Assembly: GCF_002252625.1 (NCBI RefSeq)
Contig: NZ_NQKW01000001.1
Coordinates: 124,001 to 188,000, forward strand
Source: Synechococcus sp. 1G10
Lineage (GTDB): Bacteria; Cyanobacteriota; Cyanobacteriia; PCC-6307; Cyanobiaceae
Length of the DNA stretch: 64,000 bases
Reading direction: 5' to 3'
Part shown: positions 1 through 9,517 of the stretch, piece by piece
Layout of the letters: the number at the start of each line of letters is the position of its first letter
Numbering within the stretch: position 1 is the first letter of the stretch
The notes under the pieces: generated by a model
The model's input: the letters and a program-made list of their open reading frames with translations, nothing else
Told to the model about the DNA's origin: nothing
Databases searched by the model: none
Program-made: the position numbers and the translations under genes

Positions 1-324
1 TTGGGTGAGGCCCTGATAGGAAAAGCCGTAGGTCCCCACCCGGCCGTTGACGTAGGCGAGGCTGCGCACCCAGGCCAGGGCCACGGCGCCATCGGCCGCC
101 TCCTGGGTAAAGCCGCTGAACACGCCGGTGGAGTCACCCCGGCCACGCACGTCCTGCACGGCCACCGCATAGCCCTGGCTGGCGTACCAGCGCGGATGGG
201 CATAGGTCACGGTGGAAGCGATGGCCCGCCCGTAGGGCTGACGCATCAGCAGCAGCGGCCAGCGTCCGGGCCGCGTCGGTTTCCAGACCCTGGTGGCCAG
301 CCGCACCCCGTCGGGGCAGGGCAT
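1..324 (-). CDS. CocE/NonD-family alpha/beta hydrolase (peptidase S15-like), partial
   Basis: N-terminal part of a serine hydrolase of the CocE/X-Pro dipeptidyl-peptidase (S15) group; the rest lies off the left edge. The minus-strand reading shows an oxyanion-side segment LLMRQPYGR, then VQDVRGRGDSTG, and near the window edge the nucleophile elbow GFSYQG (Ser expected catalytic). Family members cleave acyl or alpha-amino-acyl bonds; the substrate cannot be told. The start is uncertain: I chose the ATG at 322-324, but the frame is open back to a TGA at 361-363 (itself the stop of the upstream gene), and the residues before the ATG (LDTELLEEW) look protein-like, so a CTG at 349-351 is possible. 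It is probably cotranscribed with the upstream minus-strand small genes. Confidence 0.85.
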   Translation of the reverse strand, partial: MPCPDGVRLATRVWKPTRPGRWPLLLMRQPYGRAIASTVTYAHPRWYASQGYAVAVQDVRGRGDSTGVFSGFTQEAADGAVALAWVRSLAYVNGRVGTYGFSYQGLTQ

Positions 325-360
325 CCACTCCTCGAGAAGCTCAGTGTCCAGCGGAGCGAC

Positions 361-714
361 TCAGCGCACGTCAGGGCAGTGAAGCCCGACCACATAGGTG
401 GTGAGGATCTCGGCATCGGTGGAGCTCAGACCCTGGCTCTGGGCCACCATGGCCACCGCTTCCGGCGAATTGGAACTGACGCCGCGGCTGTTGAGCTGGC
501 GCAGATCACCGCAGATCCGTTTGGCCAGCTGAGGGTTCTGCTTGACCGACTCCAGCAGTTGTGAGGCCGCCTGCAAAGGAGTGAGCTGCAGCCCGGCAGC
601 GATCAGCCCGGCCAGAGCAGCCAGGGCGAGCTGACTGAGGACCGGCAGCCGTTTACGTGGTTTGGAGAAAAGAGAGAGAACAGGCAAGGACCGTCCACCG
701 CAGGGGTGATCCAT
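361..714 (-). CDS. Small exported cyanobacterial protein of unknown function
   Basis: A 117-residue protein I do not recognise as a named family. A basic N-terminus followed by a hydrophobic stretch (about residues 27-48, ending near LQAAS) looks like a signal peptide or a single membrane anchor, so the product is probably periplasmic or lumenal. The mature part has two cysteines (in KRICGDLRQL and at the C-terminal GLHCPDVR), which could form a disulfide. Its stop codon immediately precedes the CocE-type hydrolase frame on the same strand, suggesting one transcript. No catalytic motif is visible. Confidence 0.65.
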   Translation of the reverse strand: MDHPCGGRSLPVLSLFSKPRKRLPVLSQLALAALAGLIAAGLQLTPLQAASQLLESVKQNPQLAKRICGDLRQLNSRGVSSNSPEAVAMVAQSQGLSSTDAEILTTYVVGLHCPDVR

Positions 715-755
715 CCATTTGACGGTCTCCGAGAGACCGGTTGGAGCAGTCCTGG

Positions 756-1145
756 TCAGTTTGGTGGGCGACCGGTGGCCCGCCGTGCCGCGGCGATCCA
801 GGCGCGCACCTGGGTGGCATCGGGCGACGGCAGCGCGGATCCTGTCAAAGAGCGCTGCAGCCGGCCCAGCTGGCGCAACAGTTGCTGGGGGGATGCCTCG
901 GCCAGCCCGGCCGAACTGGCGATGCCCGCATAGAGGAGCAGAGCGGCCTGCTCAGGCGCCAGACCCAGCTCACTGATCAGACGTGCCTGGCCCCGCAGCT
1001 TGATCAGACGCTGCTCTGAAGCGCCGCAGCGGGCCAGGCGCCGCAAAGCCAGATCGCTCTGGGCGGCCAGCGCCGGCCAGTCCTTCAGACCGGCCAGGCT
1101 CAGCTGGCTCTGCTCAGCGCTGAAGTGGGCGTGAAGCACAAGCAT
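756..1145 (-). CDS. DUF4332-like helix-hairpin-helix protein
   Basis: About 129 residues, all-helical in appearance. The segment LLLYAGIASSAGLAEASPQQLL resembles the helix-hairpin-helix units of cyanobacterial DUF4332 proteins, which look like nucleic-acid-binding HhH repeats but have no established role. An ATG start at 1143-1145 overlaps the stop of ycf51 as TGATG, so translation is probably coupled; a TTG one codon earlier is possible. The pairing with ycf51 suggests an operon, but Ycf51 is a membrane protein, so context does not reveal function. Confidence 0.65.
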   Translation of the reverse strand: MLVLHAHFSAEQSQLSLAGLKDWPALAAQSDLALRRLARCGASEQRLIKLRGQARLISELGLAPEQAALLLYAGIASSAGLAEASPQQLLRQLGRLQRSLTGSALPSPDATQVRAWIAAARRATGRPPN

Positions 1146-1612
1146 CAACGCAGCACCTTCACCGCGCCGTCATCGAGGCTGCGGGTGGCCTCCGCCAGCA
1201 CCACCGGCCGACTGACGCCGGCGCCGGCTGACTCGACCCGTCGCAGGCGCACATGCACCAGCCCATCAGCACTGCTGCGGCCGCTGCTGCGCAGGTTGAG
1301 GGCCAGCTGCTCCACCGTGGGGGCGTAGGCCTCGGCGGGAAGATCAGCCGTTGCAGCGGCGATCACCAGGTTGCTGCCGTTGTCGAACACCAGCGGCACG
1401 GTCACTGCCCCCTCCACCTGGGTGCGTGGCGTGTAGCTGATGGCGAAGGCCAGACAGGAGAGCGAAAGCAGGGCCGTGAAGCTGGTGACCCCCACCAGCC
1501 GGAAGCGGAATCCCCAGCCCATGACGAAGGCCACCACCATCCACACCGCCAGCGCGCCACTGGCGGCCCCCAGCCAGAGCCCGGCTTTGAGCGACAGCGG
1601 ATCGACGGGCAT
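1145..1612 (-). CDS. ycf51: Ycf51 family membrane protein
   Basis: A 155-residue protein of the Ycf51 family, conserved in cyanobacteria and some algal plastids, function unknown. It has two hydrophobic helices at about residues 8-30 (LKAGLWLGAASGALAVWMVV) and 35-60, followed by a soluble domain of beta character beginning VTVPLVFDNGSNLVIAAA. The open frame extends far upstream, but that extension is arginine/proline-rich and antisense to the start of the neighbouring large gene; the ATG at 1610-1612 gives the normal family start. The gene is divergent from the TamB-like gene, and a TATATT at 1642-1647 between them could serve as a promoter element. Confidence 0.85.
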   Translation of the reverse strand: MPVDPLSLKAGLWLGAASGALAVWMVVAFVMGWGFRFRLVGVTSFTALLSLSCLAFAISYTPRTQVEGAVTVPLVFDNGSNLVIAAATADLPAEAYAPTVEQLALNLRSSGRSSADGLVHVRLRRVESAGAGVSRPVVLAEATRSLDDGAVKVLR

Positions 1613-1641
1613 GACGGCTGGAGCAATAGGGGAAGTCCCTT

Positions 1642-1647
1642 TATATT
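1642..1647. promoter_or_regulatory. Candidate -10 element in the ycf51/TamB divergent spacer
   Basis: The 68-bp spacer is GC-rich except for one AT island, TTTATATTG. TATATT on the plus strand and AATATA/TATAAA on the minus strand both resemble a -10 hexamer, so either or both divergent genes might start here. No convincing -35 is seen; this is inference from composition and position. Confidence 0.25.
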
Positions 1648-1680
1648 GCGGCGGCCTCAGGCGGTGACAGCGACGAGCCG

Positions 1681-4600
1681 ATGGGGTCCCCGTCTTCGCC
1701 TGAAACGGGAACCCAGTCCCGGAGTCGCCGCCAACGACTACTGCTGGCTGCCGCCCTCGGGGGAAGCGCAGGGCTGGCGGGAGCCTGGTGGGGTTCCGAT
1801 CACCTGGCTCGCCGGGTTTACGACAGCTGGCGGCCAAGGCTGCAGGTGCTGATCGGACGGGGGCTGGGCCACCCCGTCCAGCTCGGTCCCTATGAAGGCC
1901 TCAGGCCCTGGGGGCTGAACATCGGCCCCAGCCGTGTCCTGAGCGGGCCAACCGACAGCTCAAGCCTGCGCCTCGACGGGATCGGGGTGAACCTGGACCC
2001 CCTGGCCAGCCTGGTGGAGCGGGCACCGGTGCTGGAGCTGCGGCCCAGGGGCGCCCAGCTCAGCCTGATCCCCAACGCCCGGGGGCAGCTATGGGTGTTC
2101 GGGGGGGCTGGAGACAGGCCCCCGCCAAGACTCACTCTCAAGATCCTGCTGGAGCAGCCCGCCCGGCTGCAGCTGGGCTCCGGCGCTCTCGACCTGAAGC
2201 TGCAGGGCCGAGCCGGAGTGAGGCTCCACAACCGCAGCGTCGACTGGCGCGCCACTGCCAGGGAAAGGGCCGGCAACGGCCGCGCCCTGGCGCGCGGTTC
2301 TGCCAACTGGCGCAGTGGCGCGGTGAAGCTCGGCCTCGACCTGCGTCGCTGGGAGCTGGCCCCGCTGGTCTCTCTGATTCCCCGAGCCCGTCCTCTGCGC
2401 CAGCAGTCGCTGAAGGGAACCGCCGACGGCCGCCTTGAGCTGGATCGCCGCCGCGGCAGCACCAGCTGCCGGGGTTCGCTGCGCATCGGGGAGCTGGAGC
2501 TGCGGGATCCGCTGTTGCCGGCGCCGCTCCAGGCCAGACGCCTCGCCGTTGGCTGCCGCGGGCAGGAGATCCAGCTGGAGGGGGATCCCTGGCGGATGGC
2601 GAACTGGCGCGGCACGGTCAAGGGCTCCCTGGTGCCTGGAAGCCGCTTCGATCTGCGCTTCAGCGCCAGCGATCCCCAGCGCGGCGACCGGCTCGGTCTG
2701 GGGGTGAGCGGGCCCTGGCGCCAGCCCCTGCTGGCACTCGATGGCCACATCCCCCTCGGCAAGGGCACCCCCACCAGCCCCCAACCGCTCAAACTCAACG
2801 CCCTGATCCGCTCCGACTGGCGCAGCAGCCTCCAGTTGCGGCTCGACAGCCTGCGCCTGCGCTCCGGCCGCTCCGAGATCACAGCCAGGGGTCAGATCTG
2901 GCCCCGGCTCGACGTGCGCAGCGAGCGGCTGCAGCTCCATCCCTCCCTCTGGCAGCCGGCGGGAGCCGCGGCCCAGGCCCTGCTGGGTCGCAGCGCCTGG
3001 GTGGATGGAGGCCTGCTCCTGGCTGGAACCCTGCGGCAGCCGACCCTGAGCGCCAGCTTTCAGAGGCAGGGGAGCACCCTGCTCAACGTCCAGGCCAGTG
3101 CGGGGCCAAGCGAGAGCCGGGCTGGTCCCCTCGGCCGCCTGCAGGCGCGGCTGACGGCCCCCTCCGGCCTCCGCCTGCAGGACACCCTGCTGCTGGGTGC
3201 CGCCAGCGCCGATCTGGCCTGGTCCGATGACCAGCTGCGGCTGCTCCGCTTCGAGAGTCCGGAGCTCAGCGGCGATGGCAGCCTTCCGCTGCGCTGGCAG
3301 CGCCGGCGCGGCCTGGTGGCAGGTGATCTGGGCCTGAACCTGCAGCTCAGGCCCTACGCCCTGGCCCGGCTCGGCCCCCTGCTGGGCAGCACGCTCAAGG
3401 GAGAACTCAGCGCCCGGGGCCGCCTCAGCGGACCCCTCGCGGCCCTCCGTCCCGACTTCTGGCTGTCGGTGCGGCAGCCTGGAAGCGGCCCCCTGCAACT
3501 GCTGGAAACCTGGGAAGGGCGGCTCACCGCCCGCAGCGGCGGCGGCGGCGATCTGGCCCTGACGGCACTGGCCCCGGCCCAGCAGGGCAGCCTCAAGGCC
3601 AGGCTGAACCGCTCCTGGCTGCCCAGCCAGGTGGAGCTGCGGCGCCAGCAAGGGGTTCTGAGCTTCAGCGGCGATACGCGCCGCTACCGCTGGCAGGCGA
3701 GCCGCTTTCCCCTCGGGGGCCTGAAGCTCGCCGCTGGTGGTGCCTCCAGGCCCAGGGCCCTCGACGGACTGCTCAGCGGCAAGGGGGTTCTCGATCTGCA
3801 GCCCCTGGCGATGGAGGGCAGCGTGGCCGTGGAGCGTCCGCTGCTGCTGGGGGTGCGCGGGCAGCGGCTGACCGCCTCAGGCCGTTACGCGGCAGGACAG
3901 TTCCGCTTCAAGGGAGAACTCACACCTCTGGCCGGCGGAACGGTGGCCCTCAGCGCCGATGGCGAGCGCAAGGGCCGCCTGCGCAGCCGCCTCGAAGGGC
4001 GAGGACTGCCGCTGCAACTCTTCCAGGAGCTGGCCCAGGCACTGACGATCTGGAGGGGCGGCAGCCCCCTGGGCAGGGGCAGGGCCAGCGACCTGGGCAC
4101 CCTGGTGATCGACACCCTCGGCGGCACGATCGATGGCCAGCTCCAGGCTCTGCGCGCGGCCCAGACCAGGCTGGCTGAGTTCCGGGGCCCGACGACCGCC
4201 GGATCACGGACACGGCTCGAGGACCTGCGCGGTCTGGTGGATCTCGACATCAGCCTGGCCGGGCCCGATCTGGAGCGCCTCAACCTGGATCTGGGCGCCA
4301 AGGGCCACCTCTGGCTGCGGGCCGATGACCGCGACGAGGCCCTGCGGCTCGATCCGTTCCAGGTGCGGCTGGAAGGACCGATCAGGGGAGGAAAGGGGAG
4401 CTTCAGCCTCGAGAACCTTCCGCTTGCCCTGCTGGCCCTGGCCACACCGGTGCCCAACAGCCTGCGGGGGGGCCTGAATCTGGAGGGCTCGTATCAGCTG
4501 GGATCGGCCTTGCGCAAGAGCGCCTTCCGCACCAGCCTGAGCCTGATCGACGCCAGTCTGAACGGGATTCCGGTGCGGCTCGAGGACGCCACGGTGAGCC

Positions 4601-6225
4601 TGGATGGAGATGCCCTGGCTCTGTCGGCCTCCCTCAGCAGCGAAGGGGCCGACAGCCGCGTCGCCCTCAGCGGCAGCGTCCCCCTCGATCCCGCTCGGGA
4701 GGGGTTGAAGCTGAGGCTCTCCAGCCGCGGCGACGGCCTGCGCTTCATCAGCACCTTGGTGGGTCGCGGGCTGGAATGGCGCAAAGGCAGCGCCGATCTG
4801 GAGCTGCTGATGCGGGGCAGCCTGCTCAAGCCGCTGGCCAATGGCTTCCTGCGCTTCCGCGACGGCGAGCTGGTGGTGGCCGGTCAGGAGATCAGCCAGC
4901 TCCAGGCCACGGTGCTCTTCGATTTCGAGGAGCTGCTGGTGCAGGAATTCAAGGCCCGCATGGGCGGCCGGGGGGAACTCGATGGCAGCGGTGGCCTCGG
5001 CCTGTTCCGCGACACACCGCAGCGCCAACCCCTCAACCTCACAGTCAAAGACGCCCGCATCAAGGCGCCCCGCCTCAACGCCCTCACCAATGGCAGCCTG
5101 GCCCTGCGCGGCAGCCTGCTGCGGCCGCTGCTCAGCGGCGAGCTGAGCCTGAGCAAAGGCACGATCAACGGCCAGCCCGGCACCCTGGCCCAGGTGGATG
5201 AGAGAGGGGTCCTCCAGCCGAAGCAGGCCCGGCGGCTGGTGGAGGAGTCGTGGAACTTCGAGAAGCCCCTGGTGCTGCTGGGGCCGGAGGTGGAGAGCGA
5301 CACTGCCCTTGACCTGCGCGATTCGATCCCCCGGGTTCCCCTGCTGCGCCTGAGCAACCTGCGCCTCAAGCTCGGCCCCGATCTGGAGGTGGTGGTGCCA
5401 CCGGTGGCCAGCTTCAAGACGGGCGGAACCCTGACCCTCAACGGTCCCATCAACCCCAGCCTCAGCGCCAGCGGCGTGGTGCGGCTGCTCGGTGGTCGTC
5501 TGAGCCTGTTCACCACCAACTTCACCCTCGATCCCGACGCCCCCAACGTGGCGGTGTTCACCCCGAGCCTGGGCCTGATCCCGTACGTGGACATCGCCCT
5601 GCGCACCAGGGTCTCGAACACGCTCAACGTGGGCCAGGGCCGCGAGACCTTCAACGACTTCGACCTGCGGGGCGGTTACACCCCGCTCGATCAGCTCAAC
5701 CTGGTCAGGGTGGTGGTGACCGTTAGCGGCCCGGCCGACCGGATCGCCGAAACGCTCACCATCCGCAGCTCCCCTCCCCTGCCGGAGGAGCGGCTGGTGG
5801 CCCTGATCGGCGGCAATTCCCTCGCCGGACTGAGCGGCGGCAACGCCACGGCAGCCCTGGCCACGGTCTTCGGTCAGTCACTGCTCTCGCCCCTGGTGGG
5901 AACCCTCACCAACGCCTTCGGCCAGCGGGTGAGCTTCTCCCTGTTTCCCACCTTCTTCTCCCCTTCCGTGAACGAGGTGGGCAGCAACGCCTCTGGTTCC
6001 CGGCAGGAGTCGCGCCGCGCGCCGGCCCAGCTGGTGCTGGGCTCGGAGCTGGGCCTCGACATCACCGAACGCTTCAACTTCTCCGTGCTGGCGGCCCCGA
6101 ACCGCACCGACATCCCCCCCCAGCTCACCCTGCGCTACCAGGCCAGTGACACCCTGGGCCTGCAGGGATCCTTCGACACCGAAGGGCGCTGGCAAGGCCA
6201 GCTGCAGTTGTTCTTCCGCTTCTGA
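1681..6225 (+). CDS. TamB/Tic236-like translocation and assembly module protein (DUF490)
   Basis: Very large (1514 residues) AsmA/TamB-superfamily protein. An N-terminal basic segment and one membrane helix (about residues 20-45, with LLLAAALGGSAGLAGAWW) anchor it in the inner membrane; the remainder is long, repetitive, beta-rich sequence as in the hydrophobic-groove beta-taco proteins. The C-terminal about 400 residues (from roughly 1100, including GPINPSLSASGVVRLLGGRL and the terminal LGLQGSFDTEGRWQGQLQLFFRF-type strand ending) match the TamB C-terminal domain that contacts an Omp85 protein. Cyanobacterial and plastid homologues (Tic236) bridge inner and outer envelope and are implicated in protein or lipid transfer to the outer membrane. 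Start is ATG at 1681, with the membrane helix soon after it. Runs into the ROK kinase gene 16 bp downstream. Confidence 0.9.
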   Translation: MGSPSSPETGTQSRSRRQRLLLAAALGGSAGLAGAWWGSDHLARRVYDSWRPRLQVLIGRGLGHPVQLGPYEGLRPWGLNIGPSRVLSGPTDSSSLRLDGIGVNLDPLASLVERAPVLELRPRGAQLSLIPNARGQLWVFGGAGDRPPPRLTLKILLEQPARLQLGSGALDLKLQGRAGVRLHNRSVDWRATARERAGNGRALARGSANWRSGAVKLGLDLRRWELAPLVSLIPRARPLRQQSLKGTADGRLELDRRRGSTSCRGSLRIGELELRDPLLPAPLQARRLAVGCRGQEIQLEGDPWRMANWRGTVKGSLVPGSRFDLRFSASDPQRGDRLGLGVSGPWRQPLLALDGHIPLGKGTPTSPQPLKLNALIRSDWRSSLQLRLDSLRLRSGRSEITARGQIWPRLDVRSERLQLHPSLWQPAGAAAQALLGRSAWVDGGLLLAGTLRQPTLSASFQRQGSTLLNVQASAGPSESRAGPLGRLQARLTAPSGLRLQDTLLLGAASADLAWSDDQLRLLRFESPELSGDGSLPLRWQRRRGLVAGDLGLNLQLRPYALARLGPLLGSTLKGELSARGRLSGPLAALRPDFWLSVRQPGSGPLQLLETWEGRLTARSGGGGDLALTALAPAQQGSLKARLNRSWLPSQVELRRQQGVLSFSGDTRRYRWQASRFPLGGLKLAAGGASRPRALDGLLSGKGVLDLQPLAMEGSVAVERPLLLGVRGQRLTASGRYAAGQFRFKGELTPLAGGTVALSADGERKGRLRSRLEGRGLPLQLFQELAQALTIWRGGSPLGRGRASDLGTLVIDTLGGTIDGQLQALRAAQTRLAEFRGPTTAGSRTRLEDLRGLVDLDISLAGPDLERLNLDLGAKGHLWLRADDRDEALRLDPFQVRLEGPIRGGKGSFSLENLPLALLALATPVPNSLRGGLNLEGSYQLGSALRKSAFRTSLSLIDASLNGIPVRLEDATVSLDGDALALSASLSSEGADSRVALSGSVPLDPAREGLKLRLSSRGDGLRFISTLVGRGLEWRKGSADLELLMRGSLLKPLANGFLRFRDGELVVAGQEISQLQATVLFDFEELLVQEFKARMGGRGELDGSGGLGLFRDTPQRQPLNLTVKDARIKAPRLNALTNGSLALRGSLLRPLLSGELSLSKGTINGQPGTLAQVDERGVLQPKQARRLVEESWNFEKPLVLLGPEVESDTALDLRDSIPRVPLLRLSNLRLKLGPDLEVVVPPVASFKTGGTLTLNGPINPSLSASGVVRLLGGRLSLFTTNFTLDPDAPNVAVFTPSLGLIPYVDIALRTRVSNTLNVGQGRETFNDFDLRGGYTPLDQLNLVRVVVTVSGPADRIAETLTIRSSPPLPEERLVALIGGNSLAGLSGGNATAALATVFGQSLLSPLVGTLTNAFGQRVSFSLFPTFFSPSVNEVGSNASGSRQESRRAPAQLVLGSELGLDITERFNFSVLAAPNRTDIPPQLTLRYQASDTLGLQGSFDTEGRWQGQLQLFFRF

Positions 6226-6241
6226 AGGAGCCCACTTGAGC

Positions 6242-7126
6242 ATGGAACTGATCGGCGTGGATCTGGGGGGCACCGCCATCAAGCTCGGCCGCTTCGATGC
6301 CAGCGGCGCCTGCCTGGCCGAACTGGAATGCCCCACCCCCCGGCCAGCCCTGCCCGGTGCGGTGTGCACGGCACTGGTGGAGGCCATCACGGCCGTGGAT
6401 CCGGCGGGCCTGGCCGATCGGGTGGGGATCGGCCTGCCCGGACCGATGGATCGCAGCGGCCGGGTGGCACGGGTCTCGATCAACCTGCCCGGCTGGCACA
6501 ACGTTCCCCTCGCCGACTGGCTGGAGCCCCAGCTGGGCAGGCGTGTCGTCCTGGCCAACGACGCCAACTGCGCCCTGCTGGGCGAGGCCTGGCTGGGCGC
6601 GGCCCGCGGCCGCAGCGACGTGCTGCTGCTCACCCTGGGAACGGGCGTGGGCGGCGCAGCCCTGCTGGAAGGCGAGCTGTTCACCGGCCGCGACGGAGCG
6701 GCCATCGAGCCCGGTCTGATCGGCGTGGATCCGGACGGTCCGCCCTGCCGCAGCGGCAACCGGGGCTCGCTCGAGCAGTTCTGCAGCATCACGGGGCTGG
6801 GGCGGCTGTGCCCGCTGGACCCCGCCGAGCTCTGCCGCCGCGCCGAAGCCGGGGATGGCGAGGCCCAGGCGGTGTGGGAGCGCTACGGCCGCTGGCTGGG
6901 GATCGGCCTGAGTTCGCTGCTCTACGTGCTCACTCCGGAGCTGGTGTTGATCGGCGGCGGCCTCAGTGCCGCAAGCGATCACTTCCTGCCGGCGGTGTGG
7001 CGGGAGGTGGAGGAGCGGGTGCTGCCGGAGAGCCGCCGGGACCTGGAGATTCGCCGCTGCGCCCTCGGCAACGGCGCCGGACGGCTGGGAGCCGTGAAGC
7101 TGGCCCTGGAAGCTCTGCCGGCCTGA
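6242..7126 (+). CDS. ROK-family sugar kinase (glucokinase-like)
   Basis: A 294-residue ROK kinase with the N-terminal phosphate motif VDLGGTAIKLG, the sugar-binding NDANCALLGE segment (catalytic Asp within ND), the adenosine region LTLGTGVGGAAL and a C-terminal IGGGLSAA motif. Most ROK proteins carry a zinc site CxCGxxGCxE; here the corresponding stretch is PPCRSGNRGSLEQF, so three cysteines are missing and zinc is probably not bound. Substrate is likely glucose or a related hexose, but this is not proven. ATG at 6242 has a good ribosome site (GAAGGAG). It lies between the TamB-like gene and proA. A second, non-ROK glucokinase (glk) is at 14.4-15.4 kb. Confidence 0.85.
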   Translation: MELIGVDLGGTAIKLGRFDASGACLAELECPTPRPALPGAVCTALVEAITAVDPAGLADRVGIGLPGPMDRSGRVARVSINLPGWHNVPLADWLEPQLGRRVVLANDANCALLGEAWLGAARGRSDVLLLTLGTGVGGAALLEGELFTGRDGAAIEPGLIGVDPDGPPCRSGNRGSLEQFCSITGLGRLCPLDPAELCRRAEAGDGEAQAVWERYGRWLGIGLSSLLYVLTPELVLIGGGLSAASDHFLPAVWREVEERVLPESRRDLEIRRCALGNGAGRLGAVKLALEALPA

Positions 7127-7173
7127 GCCAGGCGCTGTGGCTGAACGGCCGCTACGACTGAAATGATGGATGG

Positions 7174-8493
7174 ATGGCTTCCACTCCGTCCGGCGTCCCC
7201 GATCCCAGCCCCGAGCTGCTCAGCCGGGCGGGCGCCGTCCGCCGTGCCGCCATGGCCCTTGGCCAGGCTTCGGATGATCAGCGGCGCCAGGCCCTGAGCG
7301 CCATGGCCGAGGCACTGGAGCAGGCCACCGGCACGATCGTGGCCGCCAACGCTGCCGACCTGGAGGCGGCGGCGGCCGAGCAGCTGGCACCGGCCCTGGT
7401 GGCGCGCCTCAAGCTCGACGCGGCGAAGCTCTCAGACGCCATCGACGGAGTCCGCCAGCTGGTGGACCTGCCCGATCCGGTCGGCCGCCGCCAGCTCCAC
7501 ACCGAACTGGATCAGGGCCTTGTGCTCGAGCGGATCACGGTGCCCCTGGGGGTGGTGGGGGTCATCTTCGAGGCGCGCCCGGATGCCCTGATCCAGATCG
7601 CGGCCCTGGCGATCCGCTCCGGCAATGGTGCCCTGCTCAAGGGTGGGCGCGAGGCCAGCCGCAGCTGCGCCGCGATCTTCACGGCCCTGCAGAAAGGCCT
7701 GGCGGCAAGCGCGGTGGATCCGGCGGCCCTCGCCCTGCTCACCACCCGCCAGGAGAGCCTGGGACTGCTCAAGCTCGATGGCCTGGTGGATCTGATCATC
7801 CCCAGGGGCTCGAACGAGCTGGTGCGCTTCATCCAGGACCACACCCGCATTCCCGTGCTCGGCCATGCCGATGGGGTCTGCCACCTGCTGGTGGACCGCG
7901 CCGCGGACCTTGACCAGGCCCTGCGCCTGGCCATCGACAGCAAGACCCAGTACCCGGCCGCCTGCAACGCGATCGAAACCCTTCTGGTGCATCGCGAAGC
8001 GGCTCCCGCCTTCCTGCCGTTGGCCATCGCCGCCTTCGCCGCCATGGCGGTGGAACTGCGGGGCTGCCCCCTGGCCTGTGAGCTGGGGGTGGCGATCGCA
8101 GCCAGCGACGACGACTGGGGCCGGGAATTCTCCGATCGGATCCTGGCGGTGAAAGTGGTGGACAGTCTCGAGGAGGCTCTGGAGCACATCGCCCGCCACG
8201 GATCCCGCCACACAGACGCCATCTGCACGAACGATCCCGAGGCCGCCCGGCGTTTCCTCGCCGCCGTCGACAGCGCCGGGGTGTTCCTCAACTGCTCCAC
8301 CCGCTTCGCCGATGGCTTCCGCTACGGCTTCGGCGCCGAGGTGGGCATCAGCACCCAGACCCTGCCACCGCGTGGGCCGGTGGGGCTGGAGGGGCTGGTC
8401 ACCTACCGCTATCACCTGCGCGGTGAAGGCCACATCGTGGCCGACTACGCCAGCGGCAAGAGCCGATTCACGCACCGCCGCCTACCCCGATGA
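7174..8493 (+). CDS. proA: Glutamate-5-semialdehyde dehydrogenase (gamma-glutamyl phosphate reductase)
   Basis: A 439-residue member of the aldehyde dehydrogenase superfamily that reduces gamma-glutamyl phosphate with NADPH to glutamate semialdehyde, the second step of proline synthesis. Recognisable features: the family N-terminus, [14 protein letters not shown] in the NADPH-binding part, the catalytic cysteine in [12 protein letters not shown] (about Cys264), and the conserved ending [17 protein letters not shown]. Length is slightly above the usual 415-420 because of the N-terminus. The stop codon overlaps the folB start (ATGA), so the two are translationally coupled. Confidence 0.97.
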   Translation: MASTPSGVPDPSPELLSRAGAVRRAAMALGQASDDQRRQALSAMAEALEQATGTIVAANAADLEAAAAEQLAPALVARLKLDAAKLSDAIDGVRQLVDLPDPVGRRQLHTELDQGLVLERITVPLGVVGVIFEARPDALIQIAALAIRSGNGALLKGGREASRSCAAIFTALQKGLAASAVDPAALALLTTRQESLGLLKLDGLVDLIIPRGSNELVRFIQDHTRIPVLGHADGVCHLLVDRAADLDQALRLAIDSKTQYPAACNAIETLLVHREAAPAFLPLAIAAFAAMAVELRGCPLACELGVAIAASDDDWGREFSDRILAVKVVDSLEEALEHIARHGSRHTDAICTNDPEAARRFLAAVDSAGVFLNCSTRFADGFRYGFGAEVGISTQTLPPRGPVGLEGLVTYRYHLRGEGHIVADYASGKSRFTHRRLPR

Positions 8494-8900
8494 GCCTTCC
8501 GGCCAAGCCACTGCCCCCATCCCTATCCGGCCGTGAGGCGATCCATGTGCGCGGGCTGCGGCTCTGGGCACACGTGGGTGTGCTGGAGCAGGAAAGGGAA
8601 CTGGGCCAGTGGTTCGAGCTGGCCTTCAGCCTCTTCCACGACCTGGGCCCTGCGGGCCGAAGCGATGATCTGGCCCTCAGCCTGGATTACGGCCTGGCGA
8701 TCCAGGCCCTGCAGGAGCAGGCGCGGCAGGTGCGCTGTCTCACCCTCGAGCACTACGCCGAGCGGATCATGGAGCGGATCGAGCAGCTCTACGGCCTCGT
8801 GCCCCAGCACGTGATCCTGACCAAATGCGCCGCCCCGGTGAGCGGCTTCAGCGGCCTGGTGCAGGTGGAGCGCTGGCGCCATCTGCCCGCGGCAGACTGA
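8490..8900 (+). CDS. folB: Dihydroneopterin aldolase
   Basis: A 136-residue protein of the FolB family, which converts 7,8-dihydroneopterin to 6-hydroxymethyl-dihydropterin in folate synthesis. Family features are the strand [23 protein letters not shown] (with the Glu-containing loop after GV), [11 protein letters not shown], and the Glu/Ala-rich [13 protein letters not shown] helix followed by the conserved Lys in ILTKCAAPV. The start overlaps the proA stop by 4 bp; the lipase gene begins 4 bp downstream, so proA-folB-lipase is one transcription unit. Confidence 0.93.
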   Translation: MSLPAKPLPPSLSGREAIHVRGLRLWAHVGVLEQERELGQWFELAFSLFHDLGPAGRSDDLALSLDYGLAIQALQEQARQVRCLTLEHYAERIMERIEQLYGLVPQHVILTKCAAPVSGFSGLVQVERWRHLPAAD

Positions 8901-8904
8901 GCTG

Positions 8905-9498
8905 ATGACCGTCCCACCTCTGGTGCTGGTGCATGGGCTCTGGGATTCGCCCCGCCTGTTCCGGCGCCTTGAGCAGCAACTGGCGGGAGCCCGCGATCCG
9001 CTGCTAGTTCCCCACCTGAGTCACCGGCTCGGTACCACCCCCCTGCTGGACCTGGCTGAGCGGCTGGGCAAGGCCATCGAAGCGAAGTTCGGAGCCGAGG
9101 AACCGATCGATCTGCTCGGCTTCTCAATGGGCGGGGTGATCGCCCGTTGCTGGTTGCAGCTGCTCAGCGGAGAGAAGCGCACCCGTCGTTTCATCAGCGT
9201 GGCCAGCCCGCAGCAGGGCACGCTCACGGCCCAGCCCTGGCCGGCGTTCCTGCTGGGGGGGATCGCCGACATGAAACCGGGCAGTCCGCTGCTGCGCCGA
9301 CTCAACGACGATCCCCACGCCCTGGCCGGGGTGGAGTGCTTGAGCCTCTATACCCCCACCGACCAGGTGGTGGTGCCGGGCTGGAAGGCGGTCCTGCCAT
9401 TCGGGCCGGCCAGGACCTTGCCGGTGTGGCTGCACCAGAACGTGCTCAGCGCGCCGGCGTCGCTGGAGGTGATCCAGCGGGAATTGCTGCGCCCCTGA
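8905..9498 (+). CDS. Alpha/beta hydrolase, putative triacylglycerol lipase/esterase
   Basis: A 197-residue alpha/beta hydrolase. It has the oxyanion-hole start LVLVHGLWDSP, the nucleophile elbow GFSMGG (Ser74), an acid candidate in SLYTPTDQVVVP, and a histidine near the C-terminus (VWLHQNVLSAP). This is the compact cyanobacterial lipase-like family; the true ester substrate is unknown. It follows folB closely and faces prlC, with only 19 bp between their stop codons. Confidence 0.85.
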   Translation: MTVPPLVLVHGLWDSPRLFRRLEQQLAGARDPLLVPHLSHRLGTTPLLDLAERLGKAIEAKFGAEEPIDLLGFSMGGVIARCWLQLLSGEKRTRRFISVASPQQGTLTAQPWPAFLLGGIADMKPGSPLLRRLNDDPHALAGVECLSLYTPTDQVVVPGWKAVLPFGPARTLPVWLHQNVLSAPASLEVIQRELLRP

Positions 9499-9517
9499 AA
9501 ACCTCCAGCGACACTGA

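Noticed and set aside
2089-3651. Long minus-strand open frame (520 codons) inside the TamB-like gene
   Set aside because: Gln/Ala/Gly-rich translation with no domain features; it is the antisense shadow expected in very GC-rich coding DNA.
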